Positions 33,722 to 43,940 of a DNA stretch of 64,000 nucleotides are shown here, one piece after another. The DNA lies in assembly GCF_035989285.1 (NCBI RefSeq), contig NZ_CP108513.1:5890001-5954000 (forward strand), given 5' to 3'. Origin of the DNA: Streptomyces sp. NBC_01235 (GTDB taxonomy: Bacteria; Actinomycetota; Actinomycetes; Streptomycetales; Streptomycetaceae). The notes under the pieces were generated by a model that saw nothing but the letters and a program-made list of their open reading frames with translations, had not been told where the DNA came from and made no database searches. A program made the position numbers and the translations under genes. The number at the start of each line of letters is the position of its first letter. Positions within the stretch are counted from its first letter, which is position 1.

Positions 33722-34654
33722 TCAGCGCGGCTCTCGGATGCCGTCGATGATGCGGGTCCAGTTGTCGCTGCCGTGTCCGTCCTCGATCGCGCGCCGGTAG
33801 TGGGCCCGCACGGCCAGTGGGAGCGCGAGGTCGAGGCCGAGTGACGTGCTGGTCTCGACGATGTGGTCGGACGTCGCACCCATCATGGTGACCGTGCTGA
33901 GGTCGCCGGGATGCGCTCCCGTATCCAGCGCGGCGCCGGGGTTCTCTTCGCCGGCCCTCAGGATGTCGCCGATCGAGTCGGCGAAGGGGAGCAACTCCGA
34001 CAGCGCTTCCTCGGCCTTCACTCCTGCGGTGCCCAGCATCGCGGTGGCGTGCATCAGTGCGGACAGGGTGGTGAGGAACACGGCGAGCTGGGCTTGGTAC
34101 ATCATCTGGGCCAGGCCCGGGTCCTCACCCAGGTGCTTCGGTGTGCCGAGCGGTGTCAACGCCGCCAGATGGCTCTCCAGCACCTGGGCGCGGCCGCTGT
34201 AGTAGACATGGGCCGCCTCCGTGCCGACCATCGGCGCGGGGACCATGACGCCACCGGTGAGGAAGGCGGCGCCGTGGCCCGCTGCCCAGTTCGCCGCCTC
34301 GCGTGTGCGATCGGGAGTGTCAGAGCTCAGGTTGACCAGCGTCCGCCCGGCGAGCGACTCGGTGGCGCTGTCGAGGACGTCGTACATCGCCTGGTAGTCG
34401 GTGAGGCTGAGGATCACGAGGTCACTCGCTCCGACCGCCTCGCCGGGCGTCGCCGCGAGCGTCGCTCCGTCCGTGACGACGCCATCGGCCCGACTGGGGG
34501 TGCGGTTCCAGACGGTGACCGGGTGGCCGGCGGTGAGGAGGGTGCGGGTCATCGCCTGGCCCATCGGGCCGAGTCCGATCACGGTGACAGCGCTGCCCTG
34601 CCTGGTGGTGTGGTTCTGATGTCCGTTCACCCCTCCATGCTCGGAGAGCGCCAC
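33722..34654 (-). CDS. NAD(P)-dependent reductase (6-PGDH/imine reductase-like)
   Basis: 310 residues: an N-terminal Rossmann domain (TVIGLGPMGQAMTRTLLTAG, NADP-type WNRTPSR) of the 6-phosphogluconate dehydrogenase superfamily and a helical C-terminal dimerisation domain like imine reductases and beta-hydroxyacid dehydrogenases. The usual catalytic Lys of the dehydrogenases is not obvious; TGGVMVPAP replaces the standard motif, which favours an imine reductase-like role. The start is uncertain: GTG 34654 or GTG 34630 (MNGHQNHTT), neither with a well-spaced ribosome-binding site. Divergent from an HxlR regulator across a palindrome. Confidence 0.82.
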   Translation of the reverse strand: MALSEHGGVNGHQNHTTRQGSAVTVIGLGPMGQAMTRTLLTAGHPVTVWNRTPSRADGVVTDGATLAATPGEAVGASDLVILSLTDYQAMYDVLDSATESLAGRTLVNLSSDTPDRTREAANWAAGHGAAFLTGGVMVPAPMVGTEAAHVYYSGRAQVLESHLAALTPLGTPKHLGEDPGLAQMMYQAQLAVFLTTLSALMHATAMLGTAGVKAEEALSELLPFADSIGDILRAGEENPGAALDTGAHPGDLSTVTMMGATSDHIVETSTSLGLDLALPLAVRAHYRRAIEDGHGSDNWTRIIDGIREPR

Positions 34655-34663
34655 TAGTCTCGG

Positions 34664-34690
34664 AAGTACCCACTATTTTCTGCGGTACTT
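34664..34690. promoter_or_regulatory. HxlR operator candidate
   Basis: AAGTACC (34664-34670) and GGTACTT (34684-34690) form a perfect 7-bp inverted repeat with a 13-base spacer in the AT-rich gap between the reductase and HxlR genes. This fits a dimeric winged-helix regulator binding site controlling both promoters. Confidence 0.6.
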
Positions 34691-34711
34691 ACCTTTTCGT
34701 AAGGGGGATCA

Positions 34712-35086
34712 ATGATGGCAAAGGCGCCGAGAAGCGGACCTTACATCTGCGGCATCGACGCCGCGCTCGACGTGGTGAGCGGCAAGTGGAAGGGACTGAT
34801 CCTCTGGGAACTCGACGCCCATCGCGTACGCCGCTTCTCCGAGCTCCGTCGCGGTCTGCCTGGAGTGAGCGAGAAGATGCTGACCCAGCACCTGCGTGAG
34901 ATGGAGCAAGACGGACTCGTGCACCGGGAGGTCTATGCCGAGGTGCCGCCACGGGTGGAGTACTCCCTGACCGAGCACGGGCACACGCTCAATCAGGCGC
35001 TCGGGCCGCTCGGCGCCTGGGGGACTGAACGGGTGCGTCGCGAAGGCTCCGCAGTGGTCGAGGTGGCCGAGACCTCACACGGCTAG
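34712..35086 (+). CDS. HxlR-family transcriptional regulator
   Basis: 124-residue winged-helix regulator of the HxlR type: CGIDAALDVVSGKWKGLILWEL, then RRFSELRRGLPGVSEKMLTQHLREMEQDGLV and the wing EYSLTEHG. The conserved N-terminal Cys (residue 13) is the redox or electrophile sensor in many members. ATG 34712 follows GGGGGATC. It probably represses the divergent reductase gene and itself through the palindrome between them and may respond to reactive carbonyl or quinone compounds (inference). Confidence 0.88.
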   Translation: MMAKAPRSGPYICGIDAALDVVSGKWKGLILWELDAHRVRRFSELRRGLPGVSEKMLTQHLREMEQDGLVHREVYAEVPPRVEYSLTEHGHTLNQALGPLGAWGTERVRREGSAVVEVAETSHG

Positions 35087-35107
35087 GGCCGGTCCGGCCA
35101 CCGGCCC
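35086..35107 (+). terminator. Hairpin after the HxlR gene
   Basis: GGGCCGGT (35086-35093) pairs with ACCGGCCC (35100-35107) around a 6-base loop, starting at the last base of the stop codon. A moderate GC hairpin without a T-run. Confidence 0.45.
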
Positions 35108-35179
35108 CGTGCGTGCGCGTCACTCCCGAGAGCTGGAATGCCGCGGGGTACCGAGCTGCGTCGCAGAACCCGGCACCTG

Positions 35180-35659
35180 TCAGGTGTCGTACCCGCCGTC
35201 CCACGGTTCGCCGAAGGCGAGCCGGTCCGGGTAGAGCTCCGCCCAGTCCTCGCCCTCTTCCTCGTCCTCGCGGATCACCAGGCCGAACAGCACACCCTCG
35301 TAGGTGAGTTGGAAGGGGCGGACAGCGATGTCCGTGTAGGCGCGGCGGGGCAGGCTGCGCAGGAGGGTTGCCAGACGGACGCGGGCTCGGGTGAGGACCG
35401 AGTCGTCGCCGTGCGGGGCGCGCTGCTGCTCGGCCCAGGTGCCGGCGCACCAGATGTCCGAGTCGCGGTAGTAGCCCTCGGCGTCGAAGGTGTGCAGCAC
35501 GGTGTAGAGGCGTTTGTGCTCTTCCCAGCCGTCGTCCAGGCGGAAACCCTGGGGGAAGGCGTACGTGACCGACGCGAGGAACTGACCGTCCGCGTACCGC
35601 CCGATGGACTCGGTGCGGTGCTTCGGCTGGTAGGCGATCGGAATGACCTCGGGGACCAT
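35180..35659 (-). CDS. Conserved hypothetical protein, 159 aa
   Basis: 159 residues starting MVPEVIPIAYQPKHRTE (ATG 35659, preferred over GTG 35689 because it begins the well-ordered part). It is predicted to be a soluble alpha/beta protein, rich in aromatic residues (HKRLYTVLHTFDAEGYYRDSDIWCAGTWAEQ) with an acidic C-terminal stretch (REDEEEGEDWAELYPD). No motif identifies an enzymatic role. It is seen widely in Streptomyces as far as I recall. It lies between the HxlR and second MetRS genes with no clear operon. Confidence 0.65.
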   Translation of the reverse strand: MVPEVIPIAYQPKHRTESIGRYADGQFLASVTYAFPQGFRLDDGWEEHKRLYTVLHTFDAEGYYRDSDIWCAGTWAEQQRAPHGDDSVLTRARVRLATLLRSLPRRAYTDIAVRPFQLTYEGVLFGLVIREDEEEGEDWAELYPDRLAFGEPWDGGYDT

Positions 35660-35756
35660 GGCGGAAACCATACGGCTTGGCGGGAACACGCCGAAGTCGG
35701 GGGAAGCCCTACGGCTTTTCCTCTACATCTTCTCCTTTACCGCTTCTCCTCCAGAC

Positions 35757-35788
35757 ACCGGGAGAGGGCGGAGCCGCCCTCTTCCGGT
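35757..35788 (-). terminator. Terminator after the KFSTS-type metG
   Basis: A 15-bp nearly perfect stem (35757-35771 with 35774-35788) lies just beyond the stop codon of the minus-strand MetRS gene. Confidence 0.6.
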
Positions 35789-35796
35789 GCGGTGCG

Positions 35797-37512
35797 TCAC
35801 TCCTCGGTGCCGCCGAAGCGCTCCTTGTACGCCTCCAGGTCCTCGTCCGTGAGCTTGGCGAACAGGACCGGCGGGACGGTGAAGGGGGTGCCGGCGGGGA
35901 CGGAGGCGAGGGTGCGGGCCTCGTCCGCGGTGACCCAGGTCGCGGTGTCGTCCGTCAGCGAGAAGGCCTCGCGCATGATCTTCGCCGTCGCCGGGATGAA
36001 GGGCTCCGAGACCACCGCGTAGAGGTGGATCAGGTTCATCGCCGTACGGAGCGTGAGGGCCGCGCCCTCCTTGTCCGTCTTGATCTCCAGCCAGGGGGCC
36101 TTCTCCTCCAGGTAGGAGTTGCCCGCGGACCACAGGGCGCGCAGGGCGGCGGCCGCCTTGCGGAACTGAAGGGCCTCCATCTGCGACTCGTACTCGGCCA
36201 GCAGCTCCGCGATCTGCTCGCCGAGCTTCGCCTCCGCCTCGCCGGCCGCGCTGCCCGCCGGGACGTCCTCGCCGAAGCGCTTCTTGGAGAAGGACAGGAC
36301 GCGGTTGACGAAGTTGCCCAGGGTGTCGGCGAGGTCCTTGTTCACCGTGGCGGTGAAGTGCTCCCAGGTGAAGGACGAGTCGTCCGACTCGGGGGCGTTG
36401 GCGATGAGGAAGTAGCGCCAGTAGTCGGCCGGGAGGATGTCCAGGGCCTGGTCGGTGAAGACGCCGCGCTTCTGGGACGTGGAGAACTTGCCTCCGTAGT
36501 ACGTCAGCCAGTTGAAGGCCTTGACGTAGTCGACCTTCTTCCAGGGCTCGCGGACGCCGAGCTCGGTGGCCGGGAACATCACCGTGTGGAACGGGACGTT
36601 GTCCTTCGCCATGAACTCCGTGTACCGGACGTCGGTGTCGACGTCGTACCACCACGACTTCCAGTCGCGGTTCTCCGGGTCGAGGTCCGACCACTCCTTC
36701 GTCGCGCCGATGTACTCGATCGGGGCGTCGAACCAGACGTAGAAGACCTTGCCCTCCGCCGCCAGCTCCGGCCAGGTGTCCGCCGGGACCGGGACGCCCC
36801 AGTCCAGGTCACGGGTGATGGCGCGGTCGTGCAGGCCCTCGGTCAGCCACTTGCGGGCGATGGAGGAGGCCAGCTGCGGCCAGTCCGCCTCGTGGCGGGA
36901 CACCCACTCCTCGACCTCGTGCTGGAGCTTCGACTGGAGGAGGAAGAGGTGCTTCGTCTCACGGACCTCCAGGTCCGTGGAGCCCGAGATCGCCGAGCGG
37001 GGGTTGATCAGGTCGGTGGGGTCGAGGACCCGGGTGCAGTTCTCGCACTGGTCGCCGCGGGCCTTGTCGTAGCCGCAGTGGGGGCAGGTGCCCTCGACGT
37101 AGCGGTCCGGGAGGAAGCGGCCGTCGGTGGGGCTGTACACCTGGCGGATCGCGCGCTCTTCGACGAAGCCGTTCTCGTTGAGGCGGCGGGCGAAGTGCTG
37201 GGTGATCTCGACGTTCTGGGCGGAGGAGCTCCGGCCGAAGTAGTCGAAGGCGAGCGCGAAACCGTCGTAGACGGCCTTCTGCGCGTCGTGCGCCTGCGCG
37301 CAGAACTCGGCGACCGGGAGGCCCTGCTCCTTCGCGGCCAGCTCGGCGGGGGTGCCGTGCTCGTCGGTCGCGCAGATGTAGAGGACGTCGTGGCCGCGCT
37401 GGCGGAGGTAGCGGGAGTACACGTCCGCAGGGAGCATGGACCCCACCATGTTGCCCAGGTGCTTGATTCCGTTGATGTACGGAAGGGCGCTGGTGATGAG
37501 GTGTCGAGCCAT
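35797..37512 (-). CDS. Methionyl-tRNA synthetase, second type (KFSTS variant, four-Cys zinc knuckle)
   Basis: 571 residues from ATG 37512 (GGGAG upstream; [21 protein letters not shown] is the genuine start). Class I MetRS with a HIGH-type HLGN, a complete CxxC...CxxC zinc site ([17 protein letters not shown]) and a KMSKS loop altered to KFSTSQKRG. This places it in a different MetRS branch from the 535-residue enzyme encoded immediately upstream. It charges tRNA-Met. A duplicate MetRS of another class can confer resistance to MetRS inhibitors or serve a special growth condition; which applies here is unknown. Spaced 166 bases from the other metG, no T-box seen. Confidence 0.93.
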   Translation of the reverse strand: MARHLITSALPYINGIKHLGNMVGSMLPADVYSRYLRQRGHDVLYICATDEHGTPAELAAKEQGLPVAEFCAQAHDAQKAVYDGFALAFDYFGRSSSAQNVEITQHFARRLNENGFVEERAIRQVYSPTDGRFLPDRYVEGTCPHCGYDKARGDQCENCTRVLDPTDLINPRSAISGSTDLEVRETKHLFLLQSKLQHEVEEWVSRHEADWPQLASSIARKWLTEGLHDRAITRDLDWGVPVPADTWPELAAEGKVFYVWFDAPIEYIGATKEWSDLDPENRDWKSWWYDVDTDVRYTEFMAKDNVPFHTVMFPATELGVREPWKKVDYVKAFNWLTYYGGKFSTSQKRGVFTDQALDILPADYWRYFLIANAPESDDSSFTWEHFTATVNKDLADTLGNFVNRVLSFSKKRFGEDVPAGSAAGEAEAKLGEQIAELLAEYESQMEALQFRKAAAALRALWSAGNSYLEEKAPWLEIKTDKEGAALTLRTAMNLIHLYAVVSEPFIPATAKIMREAFSLTDDTATWVTADEARTLASVPAGTPFTVPPVLFAKLTDEDLEAYKERFGGTEE

Positions 37513-37678
37513 TGCGGGCTGCTCCCGGGTCGTTGCATGGAGTGACGGATGCTGATTCCGGCTGCACCGCCGGGCCGTCGTACGAACCATGGAATCGTAG
37601 TCGACCGGGGCGACCGGGAGTGATCGTCCGTCCGGGCCGTGAGCGGACGCCCGCGGCGCCTCACGCTCACGTTCGTGA

Positions 37679-39286
37679 CTACGCGCTCGGCTTCTCCTCC
37701 AGGCGCGGGAAGAGCACCGCGCCCTTGGTGATCGTCGCGCCCGCCGGGAGCCGGCCCCAGGTGGCGGCGTCGGCGACCCTCTGGTCGGGGAGCGCGCCGA
37801 GAACGGCGTCGGCGCCGAGGGAGTCCCAGAGCTTCTGCGAGGTGTCCGGCATGACCGGGTTGAGCAGGACCGCCACCGCGCGGAGCGACTCCGCGGCCGT
37901 GTAGAGGATCGTCGCCAGGCGGGCCTTGCCCTCCGGCGAATCGTCCTTCGCGACCTTCCAGGGCTCCTGCTCGGTGATGTAGCCGTTGACCTGCTTCACG
38001 AAGTCGAAGATCGCCAGGATGCCGCCCTGGAAGTCCACGTCGTCACCGATCCGCCGGTCGGCCTCCGCGACGGCCTTCGCCAGCCCGTCCTGGATCGCCT
38101 TCTCCGCATCGCCCACGGCCGTCGCCTCCGGCAGTGTGCCGCCGAAGTACTTGCCGACCATCGCGGCCACGCGCGACGCGAGGTTGCCGTAGTCGTTCGC
38201 CAGCTCGCTCGTGTAGCGGGCGGAGAAGTCCTCCCAGGAGAACGAGCCGTCCTGGCCGAACGCGATGGCGCGCAGAAAGTACCAGCGGTACGCGTCCACG
38301 CCGAAGTGGGACGTCAGGTCCTGCGGTTTGATGCCCGTCAGGTTCGACTTCGACATCTTCTCGCCGCCGACCATCAGCCAGCCGTTGGCCGCGATCTTGC
38401 CCGGCAGCGGGAGGTCCTGCGCCATCAGCATCGCGGGCCAGATGATCGCGTGGAAGCGGAGGATGTCCTTGCCGACCAGATGTACGTCGGCGGGGAAGGT
38501 GTTCCCGAACTTCTCCGGGTTCTCGTTGTAGCCGACCGCCGTCGCGTAGTTCAGCAGTGCGTCGATCCACACGTAGATCACGTGCTTGTCGTCCCACGGG
38601 ACCGGGACGCCCCAGTCGAAGGTGGAACGGGAGATGGAGAGGTCCTGGAGGCCCTGGCGGACGAAGTTCACGACCTCGTTGCGCGCCGACTCGGGCTGGA
38701 TGAAGTCCGGGTTCGCCTCGTAGTGGGCGAGCAGCTTCTCGCCGTACTCGCTGAGCTTGAAGAAGTAGTTCTCCTCCTTGAGGATCTCCACCGGCTTCTT
38801 GTGGATGGCACACAGCTTTGTGCCGTCCTCGGCCTCGATGAGGTCGCCGGGGAGCTTGTACTCCTCACAGCCCACGCAGTACGGGCCCTCGTAGCCGCCC
38901 TTGTAGATCTCGCCCTTGTCGTGGAGATCCTGGACGAACTCCTGGACACGGTCCGTGTGACGCCTCTCCGTCGTGCGGATGAAGTCGTCGTTCGCGATCT
39001 CCAGGTGTTCCCAGAGGGGCTTCCAGGCTTCGTCGACAAGCTTGTCCGCCCACTCCTGCGGGCTGACGCCGTTCGTCTCCGCGGTGCGCATGATCTTCTG
39101 GCCATGCTCGTCCGTGCCGGTGAGATACCACACCCTCTCGCCGCGCTGACGGTGCCAGCGGGTGAGCACGTCGCCTGCGACGGTCGTATAGGCGTGGCCC
39201 AGGTGAGGAGCGTCGTTGACGTAATAAATGGGGGTGGAGACGTAGTACGCCTTCCCGCCCTGCTTCTCGGATCCAGTGGCCGCCAT
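37679..39286 (-). CDS. metG: Methionyl-tRNA synthetase, housekeeping type
   Basis: 535 residues, the size of the actinobacterial housekeeping MetRS. It is a class I synthetase with HLGH ([21 protein letters not shown]), a CxxC and C..H zinc-site remnant ([22 protein letters not shown]) and a canonical KMSKS ([10 protein letters not shown]). It charges initiator and elongator tRNA-Met in the cytoplasm. ATG 39286 begins [11 protein letters not shown]. The terminator hairpin of the upstream VWA gene lies between them, so it has its own promoter. The tandem second MetRS downstream is of a different type. Confidence 0.95.
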   Translation of the reverse strand: MAATGSEKQGGKAYYVSTPIYYVNDAPHLGHAYTTVAGDVLTRWHRQRGERVWYLTGTDEHGQKIMRTAETNGVSPQEWADKLVDEAWKPLWEHLEIANDDFIRTTERRHTDRVQEFVQDLHDKGEIYKGGYEGPYCVGCEEYKLPGDLIEAEDGTKLCAIHKKPVEILKEENYFFKLSEYGEKLLAHYEANPDFIQPESARNEVVNFVRQGLQDLSISRSTFDWGVPVPWDDKHVIYVWIDALLNYATAVGYNENPEKFGNTFPADVHLVGKDILRFHAIIWPAMLMAQDLPLPGKIAANGWLMVGGEKMSKSNLTGIKPQDLTSHFGVDAYRWYFLRAIAFGQDGSFSWEDFSARYTSELANDYGNLASRVAAMVGKYFGGTLPEATAVGDAEKAIQDGLAKAVAEADRRIGDDVDFQGGILAIFDFVKQVNGYITEQEPWKVAKDDSPEGKARLATILYTAAESLRAVAVLLNPVMPDTSQKLWDSLGADAVLGALPDQRVADAATWGRLPAGATITKGAVLFPRLEEKPSA

Positions 39287-39351
39287 GGTCGAAATCCTAC
39301 TGGCCCGAGAAAGATCGACTCACGCCGATTACGGGCGGGAGGATTACGGGG

Positions 39352-39380
39352 ACAGGGCCCGGGGTAAAGCCGGGCCCTGT
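39352..39380 (-). terminator. Terminator after the VWA gene
   Basis: An 11-bp perfect stem ACAGGGCCCGG/CCGGGCCCTGT (39352-39362 with 39370-39380) lies downstream of the minus-strand VWA gene. Confidence 0.8.
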
Positions 39381-39411
39381 CGGGCGTAGGGCGGAAGGTT
39401 CTACGAGGGGG

Positions 39412-41598
39412 TTACGGGCGCCAGTTCGCCAGCACGCCCTCGTAGAGCTCCGTGTCCGTGAGCTCGCGCGGGGTCGGGCCCGCGTGGAAGAAGGACGTGT
39501 TGGGGGTCTTCAGCTTGCGGAGGTAGTCGAAGGCCTTGTTGTCGTGCTCACCGAAGGCGACGAAGGAGAAGAAGACGGCGGGGTGGTTCTTCGCCGCGTC
39601 GGTGAGGGACTGGGTGGCCGGGGTCTTCGCGTCCGGGGCGCCGTCCGTCTGGAAGACGACGAGGGCGGGGTCGGTGGTGCCGGACTTCTGGTAGTGCGTG
39701 AGGACTTCTTCCACGGCCGCGTGGTAGCTCGTACGTCCCATGCGGCCCAGGCCGGCGTGGAGGTCGTCGATCTTGTTCTCGTGCTCGGCGAGGGTCAGCT
39801 CGCCGGTGCCGTCCAGCTCGGTGGAGAAGAAGACGACGTGGACGGTCGCCTCCGGGTCGAGGTGGGCGGCGAGGGCGAGGGTCTGCTCGGCGAGGGCCTG
39901 GGCGGAGCCGTCCTTGTAGTACGGGCGCATGGACGCGGAGCGGTCGAGCACGAGGTAGACGTTGGCACGGGTGCCGGTGAGGCTGGTCTTCTCGAGGACG
40001 CTCGCGGCGGCCTGGTAGGCGGTGCCGAGGCCGGCGGGCAGCGGGGTCCCTTGCGGGGCCTGGGCGTCGTCAATGGCCTCGGCTTCGCCCTCGGCCGCCG
40101 TGTCCCCACCCGCGCTGCTTTCGCCGTCGACCGCGAGTGGCCCCTGTGGGGCGTCCTCGCCGGCTTCCGCCGCAGCCACAGCGGCGGCAGGCTCCGCCTC
40201 GGCGGCAGGCACGGGAGCGGAATCCGGTTCCGTGGCCGACTCCTCGGCGGCCACGACCGGCTCGGGCTGGGGCGCGACCTCGAGCTCGGGGGCGGTTTCG
40301 GACGGCTCCGCCGCGACCGCTGCTTCAGAGGCGACCTCGACCTGTGCCGCGGCAGCGACCGGCTCGGGCTCGGTGGCGGGGGCGGTCTCGGTGACCGGCT
40401 CGGACGCGGGCGTCTCGGGCTCGGGCTCCGTTTCCACTGCTTCCGCGGCAGTGACCGGCTCGGGCTCGGCGTCCGGGAGCGCCTCCGTCACCGTTTCCGG
40501 CGCGGACTCCTCGGCCGCAGCTTCGGCCGCCGCCTCCGTGGATGCTTCCGCCTCCGCTTCCGGCGCGGTTTCCGGCTCGGGCTCCTCAGCCGTCGCCCCG
40601 GCCTCGGGCTCCACCGCCTCCGGGGCTGCGACCGGCTCGGGCTCGGCGTCGGAGGCGGCGGTCTCGGTGACCGTTTCCGGCGCGGACTCCTCCGCCGCGG
40701 GCTCGGTCTCCGGCTTCCCGGCCACCGGCTCCGCCTCGGAGTCCACCGCAGACTCCTCGGCCGTCGGCTCCGCCTCGGCCTCGGCAGCGGCCGCAGGTTC
40801 CTCGGCCGGCGCGGCCACCTCGTCCTGGGCATCCGAGACCGTCGGCTCCGACTCGGCAGGGGCGTCCACCGTGGACTCCTCGGCCGTTGCCTCGGCCTCA
40901 GCGGCCGGCCCATCCGCCGCTGCCTCGGCCTCAGCCGTCGCGTCGTCCGACGTCGGCTCCTCCGCCACCGTCGCCGACGTCGGCTCATCCACCTTGGTCT
41001 CGGCCTCGGGCTCCACCTTGGTGTCAGCCTCGGCCTCAGCGGCCGGCTCCGCCTTCGCCTCGGCCTGAGCGGCCGGCTCCACCTTCGCCTCGGCCTCAGC
41101 GGCCGGCTCCACCTTCGCCTCGGCCTCAGCGGCCGGCTTCGCCTCGGCCTCGGCCTCGGCGCCCAGCGCCGGTGCCTCCGCTTCCGCCGTCGCTGCTGCC
41201 GCTCCCGTCACCGCCGCCGCCGTCTCCGGCGAAGGCGTAGCCGTGCTCTCTGTCGACCTCGTCGGCTTCGGGACCGCTACGTTGTCGAAGGCTGCGGCGA
41301 CCAGGTCGTGTTCGTCCTGGTTTGCCGGGCGGGGTTCCGGGACCTGGGCGGTGGGTGTGGGCTCAGGGGTGGGTTCGGGGGAGGGGGACGGGACCGTCGG
41401 TTCCGGCTTCGGCGTCGGCGCGCTCGCCGAACCCGTGTCGGCGGTCGGCGTCGCCGTCGGCGTCGCCGTCTGCTCCCCGTCCCGGTCCTCGGAAGCGGTC
41501 TGTTCCTGCGAAGGAACCTGTTCCGCACCCTCTGCCTCGGCGGTACGCCCCTTGCGGGACCGCCCGAACGCGTTCCGCAGGAGAGTGAGAATGCCCAT
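39412..41598 (-). CDS. VWA-domain protein with Glu/Ala repeat region (TerF-like)
   Basis: 728 residues: a short basic N terminus, a Pro/Thr-rich stretch, then a very long Ala/Glu/Pro/Val low-complexity region (about 120-510), and a C-terminal von Willebrand A domain (about 535-728). The MIDAS motif DRSAS is intact ([20 protein letters not shown]), with the later Thr (GRTSYH) and Asp (FQTDGAPD). This VWA resembles the TerF/TerY type of tellurite-resistance and stress systems, but no other ter genes are adjacent. A cytoplasmic, metal-dependent protein-protein adhesion role is likely. ATG 41598 with a plausible upstream ribosome-binding site. Confidence 0.82.
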   Translation of the reverse strand: MGILTLLRNAFGRSRKGRTAEAEGAEQVPSQEQTASEDRDGEQTATPTATPTADTGSASAPTPKPEPTVPSPSPEPTPEPTPTAQVPEPRPANQDEHDLVAAAFDNVAVPKPTRSTESTATPSPETAAAVTGAAAATAEAEAPALGAEAEAEAKPAAEAEAKVEPAAEAEAKVEPAAQAEAKAEPAAEAEADTKVEPEAETKVDEPTSATVAEEPTSDDATAEAEAAADGPAAEAEATAEESTVDAPAESEPTVSDAQDEVAAPAEEPAAAAEAEAEPTAEESAVDSEAEPVAGKPETEPAAEESAPETVTETAASDAEPEPVAAPEAVEPEAGATAEEPEPETAPEAEAEASTEAAAEAAAEESAPETVTEALPDAEPEPVTAAEAVETEPEPETPASEPVTETAPATEPEPVAAAAQVEVASEAAVAAEPSETAPELEVAPQPEPVVAAEESATEPDSAPVPAAEAEPAAAVAAAEAGEDAPQGPLAVDGESSAGGDTAAEGEAEAIDDAQAPQGTPLPAGLGTAYQAAASVLEKTSLTGTRANVYLVLDRSASMRPYYKDGSAQALAEQTLALAAHLDPEATVHVVFFSTELDGTGELTLAEHENKIDDLHAGLGRMGRTSYHAAVEEVLTHYQKSGTTDPALVVFQTDGAPDAKTPATQSLTDAAKNHPAVFFSFVAFGEHDNKAFDYLRKLKTPNTSFFHAGPTPRELTDTELYEGVLANWRP
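41027..41146. repeat. Four 30-bp tandem repeats inside the VWA gene
   Basis: Four in-frame 30-bp units (41027-41056, 41057-41086, 41087-41116, 41117-41146), nearly identical, encode ten-residue Glu/Ala/Pro units such as [10 protein letters not shown]. They are a likely source of length variation between strains. Confidence 0.85.
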
Positions 41599-41759
41599 GT
41601 GCGCAACCCTTCGCGTGAGTTGTAGCCGTCAATCCCTGGCCAGGACGGACACGTAAGGTTAGCGGCCCCGGATGGTGATCTTGGGCAGGGGTGAGTGGGA
41701 GGAATCAAGGTGTGTCAACACCGCCTCTCGGCCACGTCAACTCCCTGCGGGTGCCGGGG

Positions 41760-41781
41760 ATTCGCCGTCCGTTCATCTGAA
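41760..41781 (+). promoter_or_regulatory. Candidate PHO box upstream of the PhoX-type gene
   Basis: Two 11-bp direct repeats, ATTCGCCGTCC (41760-41770) and GTTCATCTGAA (41771-41781), follow the GTTCAYC pattern of PhoP-binding sites in Streptomyces, 71 bases before the GTG start. This is expected for a phosphate-starvation phosphatase. Confidence 0.5.
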
Positions 41782-41851
41782 TGCTGCGCTTCCGCACATG
41801 CGTGCCCCTACCGTCACGTCCATACCAAGGGCACGCAAGGGGAGAGTAAAG

Positions 41852-43936
41852 GTGCGCAAGCTACTGCCGATCATCGGGACTCCGTCCGGCTCGCATCCCG
41901 GCGGGCGATCCGCCATGACCTGCCGTTTCCGGTGTGGTGACGCCTGCTTCCACGAGGTGCCCAACACCAGTGACAACGCGTACGTCGGTGATGTCGTCGC
42001 CGGGGCACTCGGCCGCCGGGCGATGATGCGCGCCGCCGCCGTCGTCACCGTCGCGGCCGCCGCCGGGACGGCCGGTGTCGCCGGTGCGCTGCCGGCCGCC
42101 GCCACGGACGCACAGACGACGACGTCCAAGAACGCCTCCGGAAAACCTGCCGGCAGGAGCGCTCGCGGCCTCCGCTTCAGCACCGTCGCGCCGAACACCG
42201 CCGACGCGGTCACCGTCCCGGAGGGCTACCGGCAGAACGTCGTCATCCGCTGGGGCGAGCCCATTCTGCGCGGGGCGCCCGCCTTCGACCCGGAGAAGCA
42301 GACCGCCGCCGCCCAGGCCGGACAGTTCGGGTACAACAACGACTTCCTGGCGCTGCTGCCCCTGCCCGGTGAGTGCGACCGGCAGCTGCTGGTCGCCAAC
42401 CACGAGTACACCAACGAGATCCTGATGTTCCGCGGCTACGACCCCGCCAACCCCACCCGGCAGCAGGTCGAGGTCGCCTGGGCGGCGCACGGTCTGAGCG
42501 CCGTCGTGGTCGAGGAGGACCGGCGGACCGGGAAGCTGACCGCCGTTCCCCGCCACCACCTCAACCGGCGGGTCACCGCCACCACCGAGTTCCGGCTCAC
42601 CGGCCCCGCCGCCGGGTCGGACCTGCTCAAGACCTCCGTCGACCCGACCGGCACCAAGGTCCTCGGCACGCTCAACAACTGCTCCGGCGGCACCACCCCC
42701 TGGGGCACGACGCTGCACGGCGAGGAGAACTTCAACCAGTACTTCGCCAACAGCAGCCGCGCGACCGACAAGCGGTACGGGATCGGCACCGGCGCCACCG
42801 AGCGCAAGTGGGAAAGTTTCGACAAGCGTTTCGACGTCGCTCAGGAGCCGAACGAGGTGCACCGCTTCGGGTACGTCGTCGAGTTCGATCCGTACGACCC
42901 GACCTCCACGCCCCGCAAGCACACCGCCCTCGGACGCTTCAAGCACGAGGCGGCCACCGTGCGGCTCACGGACGACGGGCGGCCCGTCGTCTACACCGGG
43001 GACGACGAGCGGTTCGACTACTTCTACAAGTTCGTCGGCAGCAAGCGCATGAAGAAGGGGTCGAGCCGCGCCGTCCGCGAGCACAACCTCTCCCTCCTCG
43101 ACGAGGGCACGCTCTACGTCGCCAGGCTCACCGGTGACTCCCCCGCCATCGAGATCGACGGCACCGGCAAGCTGCCCGCCGACGGTGAGTTCGACGGCAG
43201 CGGCGAGTGGATCCCGCTCGCCACCGCCACCGCCGAGGGCGCCGTCTCGCACGTCGAGGGGATGAGCGCGCAGGAGGTCCTCGTCTTCACCCGCCTCGCC
43301 GGTGACAAGGTCGGCGCCACCAAGATGGACCGGCCCGAGGACATCCAGCCCTCGCCGCTCACCGGCAAGGTGTACGTCGTCCTCACCAACAACACCAACC
43401 GCGGTGTCGGCGCGAACGCCAAGGCCGACGAGGCCAACCCGCGCAACGCCAACAAGCACGGGCACATCCTGGAGCTGACCGAGCGCCGCGACCGCCCGCA
43501 GAGCACGACGTTCGCCTGGTCGCTGTTCCTCGTCGCGGGCGACCCCGACGACCCGGCGACCTACTTCGCCGGTTTCCCGAAGGACGACGTCAGCCCGATC
43601 TCCTGCCCGGACAACGTGGCCTTCGACCCGCACGGCAACCTGTGGATCTCCACCGACGGCAGCCGGCTCGGCTCGCACGACGGACTGTTCGGCGTCGCCA
43701 CGCGCGGCTCGCGGCGCGGTGAGCTGAAGCAGTTCCTGACCGTGCCGACCGGCGCCGAGACCTGCGGACCCGTCATCCAGGACCGGCGGGTGCTGGTCGC
43801 GGTGCAGCACCCGGGCGAGGCCGACGGCGCCTCGGTGGAGAAGCCGGCGAGCACCTGGCCGGACGGCGCGGGGAAGATCGTCCGCCCGTCGGTGGTGGCC
43901 GTGTGGCGTGCCGACGGCGAGGACATCGGCGTCTGA
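41852..43936 (+). CDS. phoX: PhoX-family alkaline phosphatase (Tat secreted)
   Basis: 694 residues of the PhoX family, a calcium/iron-dependent phosphomonoesterase exported in folded form. The twin-arginine region GRRAMMRAAAVVTVAAAAGT follows a long N-terminal part containing a Cys pair (CRFRCGDACFHEVP), a known feature of actinobacterial members. Family landmarks are ANHEYTNEILMF, NNCSGGTTPWGTTLHGEENFNQYF (Cys with an Fe-site Glu) and KHGHILELTE. GTG 41852 is chosen because AGGGGAG precedes it. A PHO-box-like element upstream suggests PhoP control and a role in phosphate scavenging. Confidence 0.9.
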   Translation: MRKLLPIIGTPSGSHPGGRSAMTCRFRCGDACFHEVPNTSDNAYVGDVVAGALGRRAMMRAAAVVTVAAAAGTAGVAGALPAAATDAQTTTSKNASGKPAGRSARGLRFSTVAPNTADAVTVPEGYRQNVVIRWGEPILRGAPAFDPEKQTAAAQAGQFGYNNDFLALLPLPGECDRQLLVANHEYTNEILMFRGYDPANPTRQQVEVAWAAHGLSAVVVEEDRRTGKLTAVPRHHLNRRVTATTEFRLTGPAAGSDLLKTSVDPTGTKVLGTLNNCSGGTTPWGTTLHGEENFNQYFANSSRATDKRYGIGTGATERKWESFDKRFDVAQEPNEVHRFGYVVEFDPYDPTSTPRKHTALGRFKHEAATVRLTDDGRPVVYTGDDERFDYFYKFVGSKRMKKGSSRAVREHNLSLLDEGTLYVARLTGDSPAIEIDGTGKLPADGEFDGSGEWIPLATATAEGAVSHVEGMSAQEVLVFTRLAGDKVGATKMDRPEDIQPSPLTGKVYVVLTNNTNRGVGANAKADEANPRNANKHGHILELTERRDRPQSTTFAWSLFLVAGDPDDPATYFAGFPKDDVSPISCPDNVAFDPHGNLWISTDGSRLGSHDGLFGVATRGSRRGELKQFLTVPTGAETCGPVIQDRRVLVAVQHPGEADGASVEKPASTWPDGAGKIVRPSVVAVWRADGEDIGV

Positions 43937-43940
43937 TCCA

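Noticed and set aside
37513..37678. T-box riboswitch upstream of the second MetRS
   Set aside because: No AGGGTGG/ACCGCG-type T-box sequence or specifier stem was found, and the leader is short.
39412..41598. The opposite-strand 713-residue frame across the VWA gene
   Set aside because: It is the complement of the Glu/Ala repeat coding region, giving a Leu/Gly/Arg repeat with no domain.
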